Shown piece by piece: positions 1 to 9,187 of a stretch of DNA of 40,932 bases. A program made the translations under genes and the position numbers. The stretch is from Magnetococcales bacterium DC0425bin3. Lineage in GTDB: Bacteria; Pseudomonadota; Magnetococcia; Magnetococcales; DC0425bin3. Each line of letters starts with the position of its first letter. Within the stretch, counting starts at the first letter, position 1. The notes below the pieces were generated by a model. That model was not told the origin of the DNA. It worked only from the letters and a program-made list of their open reading frames with translations, and searched no databases. The stretch spans positions 1-40,932 of the forward strand of contig PEAP01000020.1 of the NCBI GenBank assembly GCA_002753665.1. Reading direction: 5' to 3'.

Positions 1-1432
1 GCCGCCACCCCCCCCCCCCCCCCAGCCGCACCGCCGGCATCAGGAAAAACCAGGCCAGCGCCCCCACCAGTCCCGGCACCACGAACAGCCAGTCCCGGTT
101 CAGAGCGGCCAGCCAGATCCCGGGTCGAAAGGCCAGCACCGCCACCGTCACCGCCAGGGGCACCACGATGAACAGGTTGAAGGCGTGCCAGTTGGGCCGG
201 TTGTAGGGGTTGTAATCGTTGGCCAGGTTGCGGCGCAGCCAGGTCGGAAACCAGTCCCAGCCTTCGCGGATGGCACGGGAGGCCTCCGGATTCTCGGAGG
301 CGGTGGTGTCCCGGGCATAAGTCAGGGGCCAATTGCGCGCAAACCAGGCACGATCATCGGCGATTTTCCAGGGGACTTCCACGCTGAACAGCTCGGTCTG
401 CAGGATGGGATAACCGCTGAGGATCACCCCGCGGCCCATCCACACCATCACCACCAGGGTTGGCGCCAGGATCGAGAGCAAGACCAGGCGCCATTGCCGC
501 CCACCGCCGTCTCGGACCAGCCGTCCCAGGGCCAGCAGGCAGGCGATGAAGGCATAGGGGGCCAGGGTCAGCTTGGCCGTCACCCCCACCCCGGAGAGAC
601 AGAGAACGGCAAAACCGTCGGCCCGGGTTCTGGTGGAGCGAGCCGTTCCGAACCAGAGCCCGGCCAGCCGCAGGGCCACCACGAACAACAGGATGAAGGC
701 CACCAGATCCGGCGAGGGGCTGCTGGCATAGTAGGCGGCGTTGAAGGCCAGGGGCGGCAGGCACAGCAGGGCGAACAGATCCGCCGGACCATGATCGCGC
801 CGGGGATGCCACAGATTCAAGCAGGAACGGGCCATTTGAAAGGCCAGTCCCCACAACAGCACCCCCGGTCCCAGGTTGTGGGACCGGTGGACCCAGGGTC
901 CCACGTCCAACAGACTCAGGTAGAGAAAATAGGATTGATTGAATCCAAAACCGAGGTGCAAATTGGCCAGTCCGGGGACAATGGCCGCCTCCCCCCCCCA
1001 GCGGATGGTGGGCAGATGGTAGAAATCGGCGTCGGGGGTGAGGATGCCGGCCATGGCCCGATTGGCCAGCCACAGGCCGGCACTCATCAGGACCAGCACC
1101 ACGCTCCACTGTTCCCATCGCCAGCGCCGGATGATTCCCCACCACCAGCGCCATTGCCGGGCCAGTCCCCAGCCCCCCGCGACCACGAACAGCACCAGCG
1201 GTTTCCAATCCACGGCCCACCCCAGGTGCCAGACCTGGAGGAATACCAGCAGGGATCCGAACCCCAGCCAGACTCCGTCGATCAGATCCCCTCCATGTCC
1301 TTCCCCCTCCCCCAGCAGCCGACGCTGTATCCAGGCCCCCCAGCCCAGCAACAAGGCCAGCAGCACCAGCCAGATGCCCTGGATGGCCAACATGTAGAGC
1401 AGCATGACGGTCGCATCGGACAGGGACGCCAT
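1..1432 (-). CDS. Multi-pass membrane protein, C-terminus cut by window edge
   Basis: The frame runs open from an ATG at 1432 (GGGAGGTG five bases upstream) to the window edge, giving 477 codons with no stop. The protein is rich in Leu/Val/Trp hydrophobic segments, with roughly ten or more predicted membrane helices. A DADFYHLPTIRW stretch near residue 133 and later soluble-looking segments resemble the large bacterial membrane proteins of the LIC_10190 type, which are related in layout to GT-C glycosyltransferases. That assignment is from memory of the pattern and is tentative. It lies 65 bases downstream of the GT2 gene on the same strand and probably acts with it in glycan assembly at the inner membrane. 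It contains a 9-G run (about 991-999) and a 16-G run at 8-23 encoding five glycines near the edge, so the frame beyond the second tract is uncertain. Confidence 0.7.
   Translation of the reverse strand, partial: MASLSDATVMLLYMLAIQGIWLVLLALLLGWGAWIQRRLLGEGEGHGGDLIDGVWLGFGSLLVFLQVWHLGWAVDWKPLVLFVVAGGWGLARQWRWWWGIIRRWRWEQWSVVLVLMSAGLWLANRAMAGILTPDADFYHLPTIRWGGEAAIVPGLANLHLGFGFNQSYFLYLSLLDVGPWVHRSHNLGPGVLLWGLAFQMARSCLNLWHPRRDHGPADLFALLCLPPLAFNAAYYASSPSPDLVAFILLFVVALRLAGLWFGTARSTRTRADGFAVLCLSGVGVTAKLTLAPYAFIACLLALGRLVRDGGGRQWRLVLLSILAPTLVVMVWMGRGVILSGYPILQTELFSVEVPWKIADDRAWFARNWPLTYARDTTASENPEASRAIREGWDWFPTWLRRNLANDYNPYNRPNWHAFNLFIVVPLAVTVAVLAFRPGIWLAALNRDWLFVVPGLVGALAWFFLMPAVRLGGGGGWR
8..23. repeat. 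16-base homopolymer (poly-C; poly-G in the coding strand)
   Basis: Positions 8-23 are all C. In the membrane-protein gene this is read as five consecutive glycines. A tract this long is prone to slippage in replication and in sequencing, and it lies at the very end of the window, so its true length is uncertain. Confidence 0.9.
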
Positions 1433-1497
1433 GATTCACCTCCCAACAAGACTTCCCGGTGGGGTAAACGATTGAGTCCGGTGGAGGATGGAAGAAA

Positions 1498-2220
1498 TCA
1501 TTGGCGCAAATGGAGACCAATGAGGAAAACCGGACGCAACATGCGCCACCAGTCGATACCGGGACGCATTTTGGTGTTCCCCAGGGCCCGGGCCGGATAG
1601 ATCTTGCTGACTGGAACCTCGGTGGTGCGATAGCCCATCCGCAACAGCTTCATCAGCAGATAGACTTCCAGCTCGTAGTGATCCAGCCAAGGTTGATCCA
1701 GACGCAGGCGCGGATCCCGCAGCAAGTCCACCCGCATCGCCCGGAACCCATTGGTGCTTTCGGTAATCCGGCGACCACAGAACAGGCTGACCAGCAGGGG
1801 ATGGAGACGGGTGGCGATCTTGCGATACAGTGGCATGTCCCCGCCATAGGCGCCGCCCGTCAGAAAACGGGATCCCATGACGAAATCCATGCCCTGGTCG
1901 CAGATGGGATCCAACAACCGGGGAATTTCAGCGGGGTTGTCCTTGTTGTTGCCGGCGATCACGACGACGATGTCGAACCCATCGTCCAGGGCCACCTGGA
2001 AACCGCGCCGGATGGCGTGACCGACCCCCAGCACCGCCCCCAGGGAAAGGGTATCGGCCCCGGCCTGGGCCGCCCGGGCAACGGTATCGTCCGTGGAACC
2101 ATCGTCCACCACCAGCACCCGATCCACCACCTCGCGGGGCGTGCGGGCCACGACCGCCTCGATTTTGCCGCTTTCATTATAAGCGGGGGCGATCAGAAGG
2201 ATTTTGCGTCCTTTATACAC
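1498..2220 (-). CDS. Family 2 glycosyltransferase (dolichol-phosphate-mannosyltransferase-like)
   Basis: A 240-residue GT-A fold protein. The N-terminus has the nucleotide-sugar binding signature IAPAYNESGKIEAVV (about residues 10-24), followed by VLVVDDGSTDDT (about 36-47). VVVIAGNNKDNPAEI near residue 86 takes the place of the usual DxD region, as in a subgroup of these enzymes. It should transfer a sugar from a nucleotide donor to a lipid carrier or growing glycan on the cytoplasmic face of the membrane. There is no C-terminal membrane anchor. The start is a GTG at 2220, preceded by a GGGTGAGGGGT purine-rich stretch that is itself part of a 12-bp tandem duplication. It sits between the WlbA-like dehydrogenase and the large membrane protein, all on one strand, so co-transcription is likely. 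Confidence 0.85.
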   Translation of the reverse strand: MYKGRKILLIAPAYNESGKIEAVVARTPREVVDRVLVVDDGSTDDTVARAAQAGADTLSLGAVLGVGHAIRRGFQVALDDGFDIVVVIAGNNKDNPAEIPRLLDPICDQGMDFVMGSRFLTGGAYGGDMPLYRKIATRLHPLLVSLFCGRRITESTNGFRAMRVDLLRDPRLRLDQPWLDHYELEVYLLMKLLRMGYRTTEVPVSKIYPARALGNTKMRPGIDWWRMLRPVFLIGLHLRQ

Positions 2221-2243
2221 CCCTCACCCGACCCCTCACCCGG
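2220..2243. repeat. 12-bp tandem duplication over the GT2 ribosome-binding region
   Basis: CCCCTCACCCGA (2220-2231) is followed directly by CCCCTCACCCGG (2232-2243). On the coding strand this doubles a GGGTGAGGGG segment that serves as the Shine-Dalgarno region of the GTG-started glycosyltransferase gene. Confidence 0.8.
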
Positions 2244-2286
2244 CCACCAGGAACGCCCTGTGCGTCCCGGGACGGCGACTCGACGT

Positions 2287-3312
2287 TCATGGCCGCGGGA
2301 CGGCACAAATCCGACTGTCGCTGGCCAGACTGGCCATGGCGGCTTCCAGAGCCAGCACCACCCGCAGGCCACTCACGCCGTCGGACTGAGGGACGGCGGC
2401 GTGGTCCAGGCAATCCAGGAAGTGATGGCATTCGGCCAACAGCGGTTGGTTGCCAGCCACGGTGGGGATGGTCATGCCGCCGTCCACCACCATGGTCTTG
2501 TGTTCCAGGAAGGTTCCCTCCAGCTCCTTGGGATGTTTGAACGCCACCCGCTTGTCGAAGATCCGCAGTGGGGACTGCAGGTCCAGGTCATCCCACAGCA
2601 CCATTTTCCGGCTGCCCACCACAGTGATCTGCCGCACCTTGCGGGGATTGAGCCAGCTCGAATAGATGTGGACCATGACCTCTCCCGGATAGGAAAAATT
2701 GGCGAAGGTCACGTCCTCGATGCCGGGATTGAGGAACGACTGTCCACGGGCGGAGACGGTATCGGGTTCCCGTCCCAGCAGATAATTGGCGATGGCCACA
2801 TCGTGGGAGGCCAGATCCCAGAGGGCGTTGACGTCAGTGCGCACCGGTCCCAGATTGGTGCGGGTCATATGGAGGAACTGGATCTCCCCCACCTCGCCGG
2901 AATCGACGATTTCCTTGAGGAGGCGGATGGAGGCGTTGTATTCGAAGACATGCCCCACCATGAGGATGCACCGGGTTTTCTGCGCCACCTCCACCAGATG
3001 CCGCGCCTGATCGGAACGGGCCGTGAGCGGCTTTTCCACCAGACAGTCCTTGCCCGCCTCCATGGCCCGCACCGCCAGCGGAAAATGCGCCGCGGTGGGC
3101 GTGGACAGGACCATTCCCCGCACGGAGGCGTCTTCAAGGATTTCCTCGTAGCGGGTGGTTCGGCGTGCCTGGGGATACCGGGCTCCCAGGGCCTGCAGGA
3201 TATCGGGGTCGAGGTCGCACAGCCAAGCCAGCTCGGCGCGCTGCGTTGCGGCCATCGAGCGGGCGATGTTTGGCCCCCAGTAACCGATGCCGACGATGGC
3301 GATCCGATGCAT
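2287..3312 (-). CDS. Gfo/Idh/MocA oxidoreductase, WlbA/WbpB-like
   Basis: A 341-residue NAD(P)-dependent sugar dehydrogenase. The Rossmann fingerprint GIGYWGPNIARS is at residues 8-19. The family EKPLTARS motif lies near residue 94, and GHVFEYNASIRLLKEIVDSG starts near residue 121. The last pattern is typical of UDP-GlcNAcA 3-dehydrogenases (WlbA/WbpB) that make the 3-keto intermediate of diamino-sugar pathways. The start ATG at 3312 lies 15 bases downstream of the DegT aminotransferase stop. A dehydrogenase paired with a DegT aminotransferase fits 3-amino-sugar nucleotide synthesis, but the exact substrate cannot be read from the sequence and the acetyltransferase of that pathway is not in the window. 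Confidence 0.88.
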   Translation of the reverse strand: MHRIAIVGIGYWGPNIARSMAATQRAELAWLCDLDPDILQALGARYPQARRTTRYEEILEDASVRGMVLSTPTAAHFPLAVRAMEAGKDCLVEKPLTARSDQARHLVEVAQKTRCILMVGHVFEYNASIRLLKEIVDSGEVGEIQFLHMTRTNLGPVRTDVNALWDLASHDVAIANYLLGREPDTVSARGQSFLNPGIEDVTFANFSYPGEVMVHIYSSWLNPRKVRQITVVGSRKMVLWDDLDLQSPLRIFDKRVAFKHPKELEGTFLEHKTMVVDGGMTIPTVAGNQPLLAECHHFLDCLDHAAVPQSDGVSGLRVVLALEAAMASLASDSRICAVPRP

Positions 3313-3327
3313 GGGCTGTTTCCGGGA

Positions 3328-4452
3328 TTACGGATGGGTGGAGAGAAGCCTGGCCACCCGCTGCGCCGTATCTTCCGGCAGTTCGGGATAGATGGGCAGG
3401 CTCAGACTGTGCCGTGCCCAATCTTCGGCCACGGGGAAATCACCGGTGACATGACCCAGCCACCGATAAGCCTGCAGTTGGTGAACGGCAAAGGGGTAAT
3501 GCACCCCGGCCTGAATGCCCTCGGCGTGGAGGCGGGCCAGCACTTCGTCCCGGGCGGGCGTGCGGATGACGTACAGATGGTAGATGGATCCGGCGTCGTG
3601 ACGGGTCAAACGGATGTGGGGCAGGTCTCCCAACGCCTCGTCGTAACGCTGGGCATGGCGGCGCCGGGCGGCGTTGCCTTCGTCCAGATGGCGCAGTTTG
3701 ATGCGCAGGAAAGCCGCCTGCAGGGTATCCAGCCGGCTGTTGAAGCCCATTTCCTCGTGGTGGTATTTGCGCCGGGATCCCCAGTTGCCCAACAAGGCGA
3801 TGCGGTCGGCCAGAGCCGGATCGTTGGTGGTCACGAGCCCACCATCGCCGAAAGCGCCCAGATTCTTGCCGGGGAAGAAGCTGAAGCATCCCACCACGCC
3901 CATTGATCCAGCCCGCCGCTCACCGTGTCGTGCGCCGTGGGCCTGGGCGGCATCTTCCACCAACCAGAGGCCCCGTTCGGTGGCGATGCCCGCCAGGACA
4001 TCCATGGCGGCACACTGTCCGAACAGATGCACCGGCAGGATGGCACGGGTGCGTGGGGTGATGGCCCGCCGCACGGCGTCCGGATCGATCAGGCCGGTTT
4101 CGGGATCGACATCCACCAGCACCGGCCGGGCTCCGGTCAAGGTGATTCCCAAGGCTGTGGCCACGAAGGTCATGGCCGGCATGATCACCTCGTCGCCGGG
4201 CTGCACCCCCAGGGCCCGCAGGCCCAGATGCAGAGCATCGGTGCCGCTGGCGCAACCGATGGCGTGGGCCACCCCGCTGAACGCGGCGAACTCCGCCTCG
4301 AACAGGGACAACTCTTCTCCCTTGATGAAATCCCCACGACTCAATACCCGCTCCACCGCTTCCATGAACGGCTCTTTGAAGCGCACGATGGCGGGTTTGA
4401 GGTCCACCAGGGGAACGGGCGGATGCGAATGAGAGAAGGAGTTTTGGAGCAT
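3328..4452 (-). CDS. DegT/DnrJ/EryC1/StrS aminotransferase (WbpE-like)
   Basis: A PLP-dependent sugar aminotransferase of 374 residues from the ATG at 4452. This start puts the usual N-terminal PLVDLKPA motif near residue 13. A frame extension upstream to 4608 adds proline/glycine-rich residues with no family match, so it was rejected. An ATG at 4470 is the alternative. The PLP lysine is Lys196 in FSFFPGKNLGAFGDGG, and an EDAAQAHGA segment precedes it. The enzyme should convert a 3-keto (or 4-keto) nucleotide sugar to an amino sugar with glutamate as donor. The neighbouring WlbA-like dehydrogenase, 15 bases downstream, would supply a 3-keto substrate. No strong ribosome-binding site is visible at either start. 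Confidence 0.87.
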   Translation of the reverse strand: MLQNSFSHSHPPVPLVDLKPAIVRFKEPFMEAVERVLSRGDFIKGEELSLFEAEFAAFSGVAHAIGCASGTDALHLGLRALGVQPGDEVIMPAMTFVATALGITLTGARPVLVDVDPETGLIDPDAVRRAITPRTRAILPVHLFGQCAAMDVLAGIATERGLWLVEDAAQAHGARHGERRAGSMGVVGCFSFFPGKNLGAFGDGGLVTTNDPALADRIALLGNWGSRRKYHHEEMGFNSRLDTLQAAFLRIKLRHLDEGNAARRRHAQRYDEALGDLPHIRLTRHDAGSIYHLYVIRTPARDEVLARLHAEGIQAGVHYPFAVHQLQAYRWLGHVTGDFPVAEDWARHSLSLPIYPELPEDTAQRVARLLSTHP

Positions 4453-4521
4453 GGAATCAATATACAGCATTCGGGTCCGGGTTTCAACCCAAAAATCCCC
4501 CTGTTTCCCGGCACTGTCTGG

Positions 4522-4603
4522 CATTCCGCCTGGTGGCCCGACAACTCCGACCCGGCCCATGGGGCTGTTCGGAACTGGAACTGCCGGGCCACCGGCAAGC
4601 GGA
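4522..4603. promoter_or_regulatory. Long imperfect hairpin between aspC-like and degT-like genes
   Basis: Arms GGTGGCCCG (4532-4540) and CGGGCCACC (4585-4593) pair perfectly. Outer arms TTCCGC and GCGGAA extend the stem across a small internal loop, and GGCCC/GGGCT pair inside. There is no T-run, so it is either a transcript-end or processing hairpin for the upstream aminotransferase gene, or a leader structure for the sugar cluster. Confidence 0.45.
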
Positions 4604-4615
4604 ACCAACTTCTCC

Positions 4616-5824
4616 TCACCCTCCCATCAACTGCTCCGCCGCGGCCTGGATGCGGTCCATGGCCTTTTCCAGTTTCTGCATGGAGGTGGCGAAGCTGATG
4701 CGGAAGTAGGGATCCTTGCCGAAGGCCAGGCCGGCCACCACCGCCACGTTCTGGGCTTCCAACAGGTATTCGCCGAAGGTGATGGAATTGTCGATCAGCA
4801 GGCCGCTGGCGGTCCGGCGACCGATCAGGCCGGCCATGCTGGGATAGGCATAGAAGGATCCCTCGGGCAACAGACAGGACAGGCCCGGCATGGCGTTCAT
4901 GCGCTGCACTACATAGTTGCGCCGTTCGGTGAAGGCCTTCATCATGGGCGCCAGACAGTTCTGGTCGCCGCGCAGGGCGGCCAGGGCGGCGGCCTGGGCG
5001 ATGGAGGTGGCGTTGGAGGTACTCTGGGATTGCAGGGTATCCATGGCCTCGATCACCGACTTCGGTCCCGCGGCATAGCCGATGCGCCAGCCGGTCATGG
5101 CATAAGCCTTGGAAACGCCGTTGATGGTGATGGTCCGCTCCCGCAATTCCGGCACCACCTGGGCGATGGTGACGAAGCGGAAGCCGTCGAAGACGATCTT
5201 TTCGTAGATGTCATCGGACATCACCCAAACCTGGGGATGACGCTTCAACACCTCGCCCAGGGCCTTGATCTCCGCTTCGGTATAGGCAGCGCCGGTGGGA
5301 TTGGAGGGAGAATTGATCACCAGCAGCTTGCTGCGCGGGGTGATGGCCGTCTCCAGGGCGGCGGGAGTCATCTTGAAGCCGTCGGCTTCGGCGGTGTCCA
5401 CGATCACCGGCTGGCCGTCGGCCAGCAGCACGATGTCCGGATAGGACACCCAGTAGGGGGCGGGAATGATTACCTCATCGCCCGGATCGATGATGGCCTG
5501 GATCAGATTGTAGATGGCCTGCTTGCCGCCCACGGTGACCACCACCTGTTTGGGGGAATAATCCAGGCCATTGTCCCGTTTGAATTTCTCGGCCACCGCC
5601 GCCCGCAGTTCCGGGGTGCCCGGGACCGGGGTATACTTGGTGAAACCGTCCCGCACGGCCTTGATGGCGGCTTCCTTGATGTGTTCGGGGGTGTCGAAGT
5701 CGGGCTCTCCGGAGCCCAGGCCGATGACATCGCGGCCCTGATCGCGCAGCTCCTTGGCCTTGGCGGTCACGGCCAACGTGGGGGACGGCTTCACTTTGCC
5801 GATCCGCCGGGACAAAACGGACAT
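4616..5824 (-). CDS. aspC: Class I pyridoxal-phosphate aminotransferase, aspartate type
   Basis: A 402-residue aminotransferase of subgroup I-gamma, transferring amino groups between aspartate and 2-oxoglutarate; many members also act on prephenate. Visible marks are GLGSGEPDFDTPEHI (residues 35-49), SPSNPTGAAY (172-181) and the PLP lysine Lys239 in NGVSKAYAMTGWRIGY. The start at 5824 has GGAGG eight bases upstream and the family-typical MSVLSRR N-terminus. The frame stays open further upstream into the uvrB leader, but that extension has no family match. It is divergent from uvrB with about 120 bases between the starts. It shares strand with the sugar cluster but is separated from it by 163 bases and a hairpin, so it may be a separate unit. 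Confidence 0.93.
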   Translation of the reverse strand: MSVLSRRIGKVKPSPTLAVTAKAKELRDQGRDVIGLGSGEPDFDTPEHIKEAAIKAVRDGFTKYTPVPGTPELRAAVAEKFKRDNGLDYSPKQVVVTVGGKQAIYNLIQAIIDPGDEVIIPAPYWVSYPDIVLLADGQPVIVDTAEADGFKMTPAALETAITPRSKLLVINSPSNPTGAAYTEAEIKALGEVLKRHPQVWVMSDDIYEKIVFDGFRFVTIAQVVPELRERTITINGVSKAYAMTGWRIGYAAGPKSVIEAMDTLQSQSTSNATSIAQAAALAALRGDQNCLAPMMKAFTERRNYVVQRMNAMPGLSCLLPEGSFYAYPSMAGLIGRRTASGLLIDNSITFGEYLLEAQNVAVVAGLAFGKDPYFRISFATSMQKLEKAMDRIQAAAEQLMGG

Positions 5825-5946
5825 GGGGTTGCCTCCATTCATGATATGGGGAGATGCATCCTCGGAATATAAAAAAGCGGGGCAAGATACCACGGCCCCG
5901 GCCCCCTTACAAGCCAATTCTTCGCTTTTTTTCTCTTGAAAAACCA

Positions 5947-7962
5947 ATGGATGCAGAATTTCATCTGAGCAGCGACTTCGAACCCCGGGGCGACCAGCCC
6001 CGGGCCATCGACAGTCTGGTGGCAGGCCTGGAGCAGGGCGCCCGGGACCAGGTCCTGCTGGGGGTCACCGGCTCCGGCAAGACCTTCACCATGGCCCATG
6101 TGATCCAGCGCCTGCAGCGCCCGGCCCTGATCCTGGCCCACAACAAGACCCTGGCCGGCCAGCTCTACGGCGAGATGAAAAGCTTCTTTCCCCACAACGC
6201 CGTGGAATACTTCGTCTCTTATTACGACTACTACCAGCCCGAGGCCTACGTTCCCCGTACCGATACGTTCATCGAGAAGGACAGCGCCGTCAACGAGCAG
6301 ATCGATCGCATGCGCCACGCTGCCACCCGGGCGCTGTTGTCCCGGCGGGATGTGATCATCGTCGCCTCGGTGTCCTGCATCTACGGCCTGGGCAGCCCCG
6401 AGGAGTACCTGGACATGGCCCTGCCCCTGGCGGTGGGCCAGGAACTGGACCAGCGGCAACTGATCCGCAAGCTGGTGGAAATCCAGTACCAGCGCAACGA
6501 CATCGAGTTCCAGCGCGGCGCCTTCCGGGTGCGGGGCGACACCATCGAGATCTTCCCGGCCCACGAGGAGAACCGGGCGGTGCGCATCGGCCTGTTCGGC
6601 GACGAGATCGAGCGGCTGCAGGAGGTAGATGCCCTGACCGGACGGCCGTTTCAGGACGTGGACAGTCTGGTGCTGTTTCCCGCCAGCCACTATGTCACCC
6701 ATCGCACCACGGTGCTGCGAGCCATGGAGCAGATCAAGGCCGAGCTGGCGGAGCGGGTGGCCTCGTTTCAGAAGGAGAACCGCCTGCTGGAGGCCCAGCG
6801 GATCGAGAGCCGCACCCGCTACGACCTGGAGATGATGCAGGAGCTGGGTTACTGCACCGGCATCGAGAACTACAGCCGCTTTCTCAGTGGCCGCAGCCCC
6901 GGCCAGCCGCCCCCGACCCTGATGGAATACCTGCCCAAGGATGCCCTGCTGCTGGTGGACGAGAGCCATGTCACCGTGCCCCAGGTGCGGGGCATGTTCC
7001 GGGGCGACCGCGCCCGCAAGGAAACCCTGGTGGAATACGGCTTCCGCCTGCCTTCGGCCCTGGACAACCGGCCCCTCACCTTCGAGGAATGGGACACCAT
7101 GCGGCCCCGCACCCTGTTCGTCTCCGCCACCCCCGGCCCCTTCGAGCTGGATCGCACCGGCGGCCGAGTGGTGGAGCAGATCATCCGCCCCACCGGGCTG
7201 GTGGACCCTCCCTGTCAGGTGCGGCCGGTGGAGAACCAGGTGGACGACCTGGTGCATGAAATCCGCTTCACTCTGCAGCGCGGCTTCCGGGTGCTGGTGA
7301 CCACCCTGACCAAGAAGATGGCCGAGGATCTCACCGAATACCTGGAGGAACTGTCCATTCCGGTGCGCTACCTCCACTCGGACGTGGATACCCTGGAACG
7401 CCTGGAGATCGTGCGGAATCTGCGGTTGGGGACCTTCCAGGTCCTGGTGGGGATCAATCTCCTGCGGGAGGGGCTGGATATTCCCGAGGTGGGGCTGGTG
7501 GCGATTCTGGATGCCGACAAGGAGGGCTTTCTGCGCTCCGCGACCGCCCTGATCCAGACCATCGGCCGGGCGGCCCGCAATGTGGAAGGCCGGGTGCTGC
7601 TCTATGCCGACCGCATCACCGGCTCCATCGAGCGCGCCCTGGCCGAGACCGACCGCCGCCGGACGACCCAACAGGCCCACAACCGAGAGCATGGCATCAC
7701 CCCGGTCTCGGTGCGGCGAGAGGTGGCCCAGGTGCCCGGGTTCGAGGGCGCGAACATTTCCCAGCCTACCCCCAGGATCCCCAAGGCCGCCGAGGCCAAG
7801 ATGGTCTACCAGGCCGGAACGTCCAGCGCCGACCGGACCCGGGAGATCCGGGAGTTGAAAAAACAGATGCAGGCCGCTGCCGCGGCCATGGATTTCGAAC
7901 TGGCCGCCATTCTGCGGGACCGGATGCTGACCCTGGAACGGGAGGCCTTGCTGTCGTCATGA
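5947..7962 (+). CDS. uvrB: Excinuclease ABC subunit B
   Basis: The damage-verifying helicase-like subunit of nucleotide excision repair, 671 residues, which is the normal family length. Walker A is GVTGSGKT at residues 39-46. The DNA-clamping beta-hairpin [12 protein letters not shown] follows near residue 95, and the DESHVTVPQ Walker B lies near residue 338. [13 protein letters not shown] is motif VI near residue 540. A C-terminal UVR domain ([24 protein letters not shown], quoted in part) would bind UvrC. The start at 5947 is set by the [19 protein letters not shown]-terminus; the open frame upstream to 5854 is leader sequence. No clear SOS box is visible in the leader. The gene is single and divergent from the aminotransferase gene. 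Confidence 0.97.
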   Translation: MDAEFHLSSDFEPRGDQPRAIDSLVAGLEQGARDQVLLGVTGSGKTFTMAHVIQRLQRPALILAHNKTLAGQLYGEMKSFFPHNAVEYFVSYYDYYQPEAYVPRTDTFIEKDSAVNEQIDRMRHAATRALLSRRDVIIVASVSCIYGLGSPEEYLDMALPLAVGQELDQRQLIRKLVEIQYQRNDIEFQRGAFRVRGDTIEIFPAHEENRAVRIGLFGDEIERLQEVDALTGRPFQDVDSLVLFPASHYVTHRTTVLRAMEQIKAELAERVASFQKENRLLEAQRIESRTRYDLEMMQELGYCTGIENYSRFLSGRSPGQPPPTLMEYLPKDALLLVDESHVTVPQVRGMFRGDRARKETLVEYGFRLPSALDNRPLTFEEWDTMRPRTLFVSATPGPFELDRTGGRVVEQIIRPTGLVDPPCQVRPVENQVDDLVHEIRFTLQRGFRVLVTTLTKKMAEDLTEYLEELSIPVRYLHSDVDTLERLEIVRNLRLGTFQVLVGINLLREGLDIPEVGLVAILDADKEGFLRSATALIQTIGRAARNVEGRVLLYADRITGSIERALAETDRRRTTQQAHNREHGITPVSVRREVAQVPGFEGANISQPTPRIPKAAEAKMVYQAGTSSADRTREIRELKKQMQAAAAAMDFELAAILRDRMLTLEREALLSS

Positions 7963-8026
7963 TCCTCTCTTATTGTCTTGATTACGATGGCCTCGACACA
8001 TGGCCAACAGCCACGAAAGTGACCTC

Positions 8027-9187
8027 ATGCCTGTAATCAACAAGATCACCATCCAGGGAGTCCGCCGTCTTCGGGATGTCCAGTTGAACCTGCGGCCGCT
8101 CATGGTCATGATCGGCGCCAACGGGGTCGGCAAGACCTCCCTCCTGGATGCCTTGTCCCTGCTGGCCGCCTCGGCGGCAGGGCGATTGAACCAGTCCCTG
8201 AACGACTTGGGTGGGGTTGCCGACATCTGCACCCGCGGCAGCCCGGATGGCCTCGCCTTGGGAGCAGAGATGGACTGCCCCGGAGATGTGCCCCTCAAGT
8301 ATCGGTTGCACTTGGGAACCAAAGGGCCGACATATTTCATCGCCGAGGAACACCTCATACAACAACGGAAAGGCTTCCCAAGACCCTTCAAACATCTGGA
8401 AACCATCCATGGTCAGGTTTCCTATTATCGGGTGGACAAGGATTGCCTGGCCCAACCCGACTGGGATCATGATCCCACAGAATCGGGACTGTCCCAGGTT
8501 CCAAAGATGTTCAAACAACCGGAAGAGTTTCGGCGAATATTGAGTTCTGCGACCCAATATCATGTGCTGGATGTCGGCAAGCGCGCCCCCGTCAAGCTGC
8601 CTCAACAGATGAGGCCCGCCACCCTGCCCGGCGCCAACGGCGAGGATCTGGTGTCCTTGCTCTATACCCTGCGCGAGAGTGACCGGGACCGTTACGACAT
8701 GATCGAGGATTCCCTGAAGGCCGCCTTTCCCGGGTTCGAGTCGATGAATTTCCCGCCGGCGGCGGCCGGCATGCTGTCGTTGACCTGGAAAGAAAAAGCG
8801 TTCAACCACCCACTTTATATTCATCAACTTTCCGAGGGGACCCTGCGTTTCCTCTGGCTGGCCTGCCTGCTGCAGAGTCCGGGGCTTTCCACCGTCACCC
8901 TGATCGATGAACCGGAAGTCAGCCTGCACCCGGAATTGTTGAGCCTGGTGGCGGATCTGCTGCGTGAGGCCTCCACCAAGACCCAGGTGATCGTGGCCAC
9001 CCACTCGGATCGGCTGATCGGCTTCCTGAAACCCCATGAGGTGCTGGTCCTGGATGTGGACGATGCCGGCCACACCAGCGCCACCTGGGGCGATGCGATG
9101 GATCTGGACCAGTGGCTGAAAGACTACAGCCTCGATGAAATCTGGCGCATGGGCGTCATGGGAGGTCGATCATGCGAATCACCCTGA
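8027..9187 (+). CDS. AAA family ATPase (AAA_21/ABC-like), partner of DUF4276 protein
   Basis: A 386-residue P-loop ATPase with an ABC/SMC-type layout like the ATPases of OLD, PARIS and related defence pairs. Walker A is GANGVGKTS at residues 30-38. The signature-like LSEGTLRFLWLACLL precedes Walker B VTLIDEPEVSLHPEL (Asp294, Glu295), and the H-loop His326 lies in VATHSDRL. The INKITIQGVRRLRDVQLNL N-terminus is typical, so ATG 8027 was preferred over ATG 8000. It overlaps the next gene by 16 bases, so the two are translationally coupled. It lies 64 bases after uvrB and has more AT-rich codons than its neighbours, which suggests acquisition. A role in phage defence is inferred from the architecture and is not shown by the sequence. 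Confidence 0.85.
   Translation: MPVINKITIQGVRRLRDVQLNLRPLMVMIGANGVGKTSLLDALSLLAASAAGRLNQSLNDLGGVADICTRGSPDGLALGAEMDCPGDVPLKYRLHLGTKGPTYFIAEEHLIQQRKGFPRPFKHLETIHGQVSYYRVDKDCLAQPDWDHDPTESGLSQVPKMFKQPEEFRRILSSATQYHVLDVGKRAPVKLPQQMRPATLPGANGEDLVSLLYTLRESDRDRYDMIEDSLKAAFPGFESMNFPPAAAGMLSLTWKEKAFNHPLYIHQLSEGTLRFLWLACLLQSPGLSTVTLIDEPEVSLHPELLSLVADLLREASTKTQVIVATHSDRLIGFLKPHEVLVLDVDDAGHTSATWGDAMDLDQWLKDYSLDEIWRMGVMGGRSCESP

Noticed and set aside
1501-3906. 801-residue open frame on the plus strand
   Set aside because: It is antisense to the GT2, dehydrogenase and DegT genes, which have clear family motifs; the translation is Gln/His/Gly-rich as expected for a shadow frame in GC-rich DNA.
5839-7692. 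617-residue open frame on the minus strand over uvrB
   Set aside because: It is a shadow of uvrB; composition is His/Gln/Gly-rich with no motifs.
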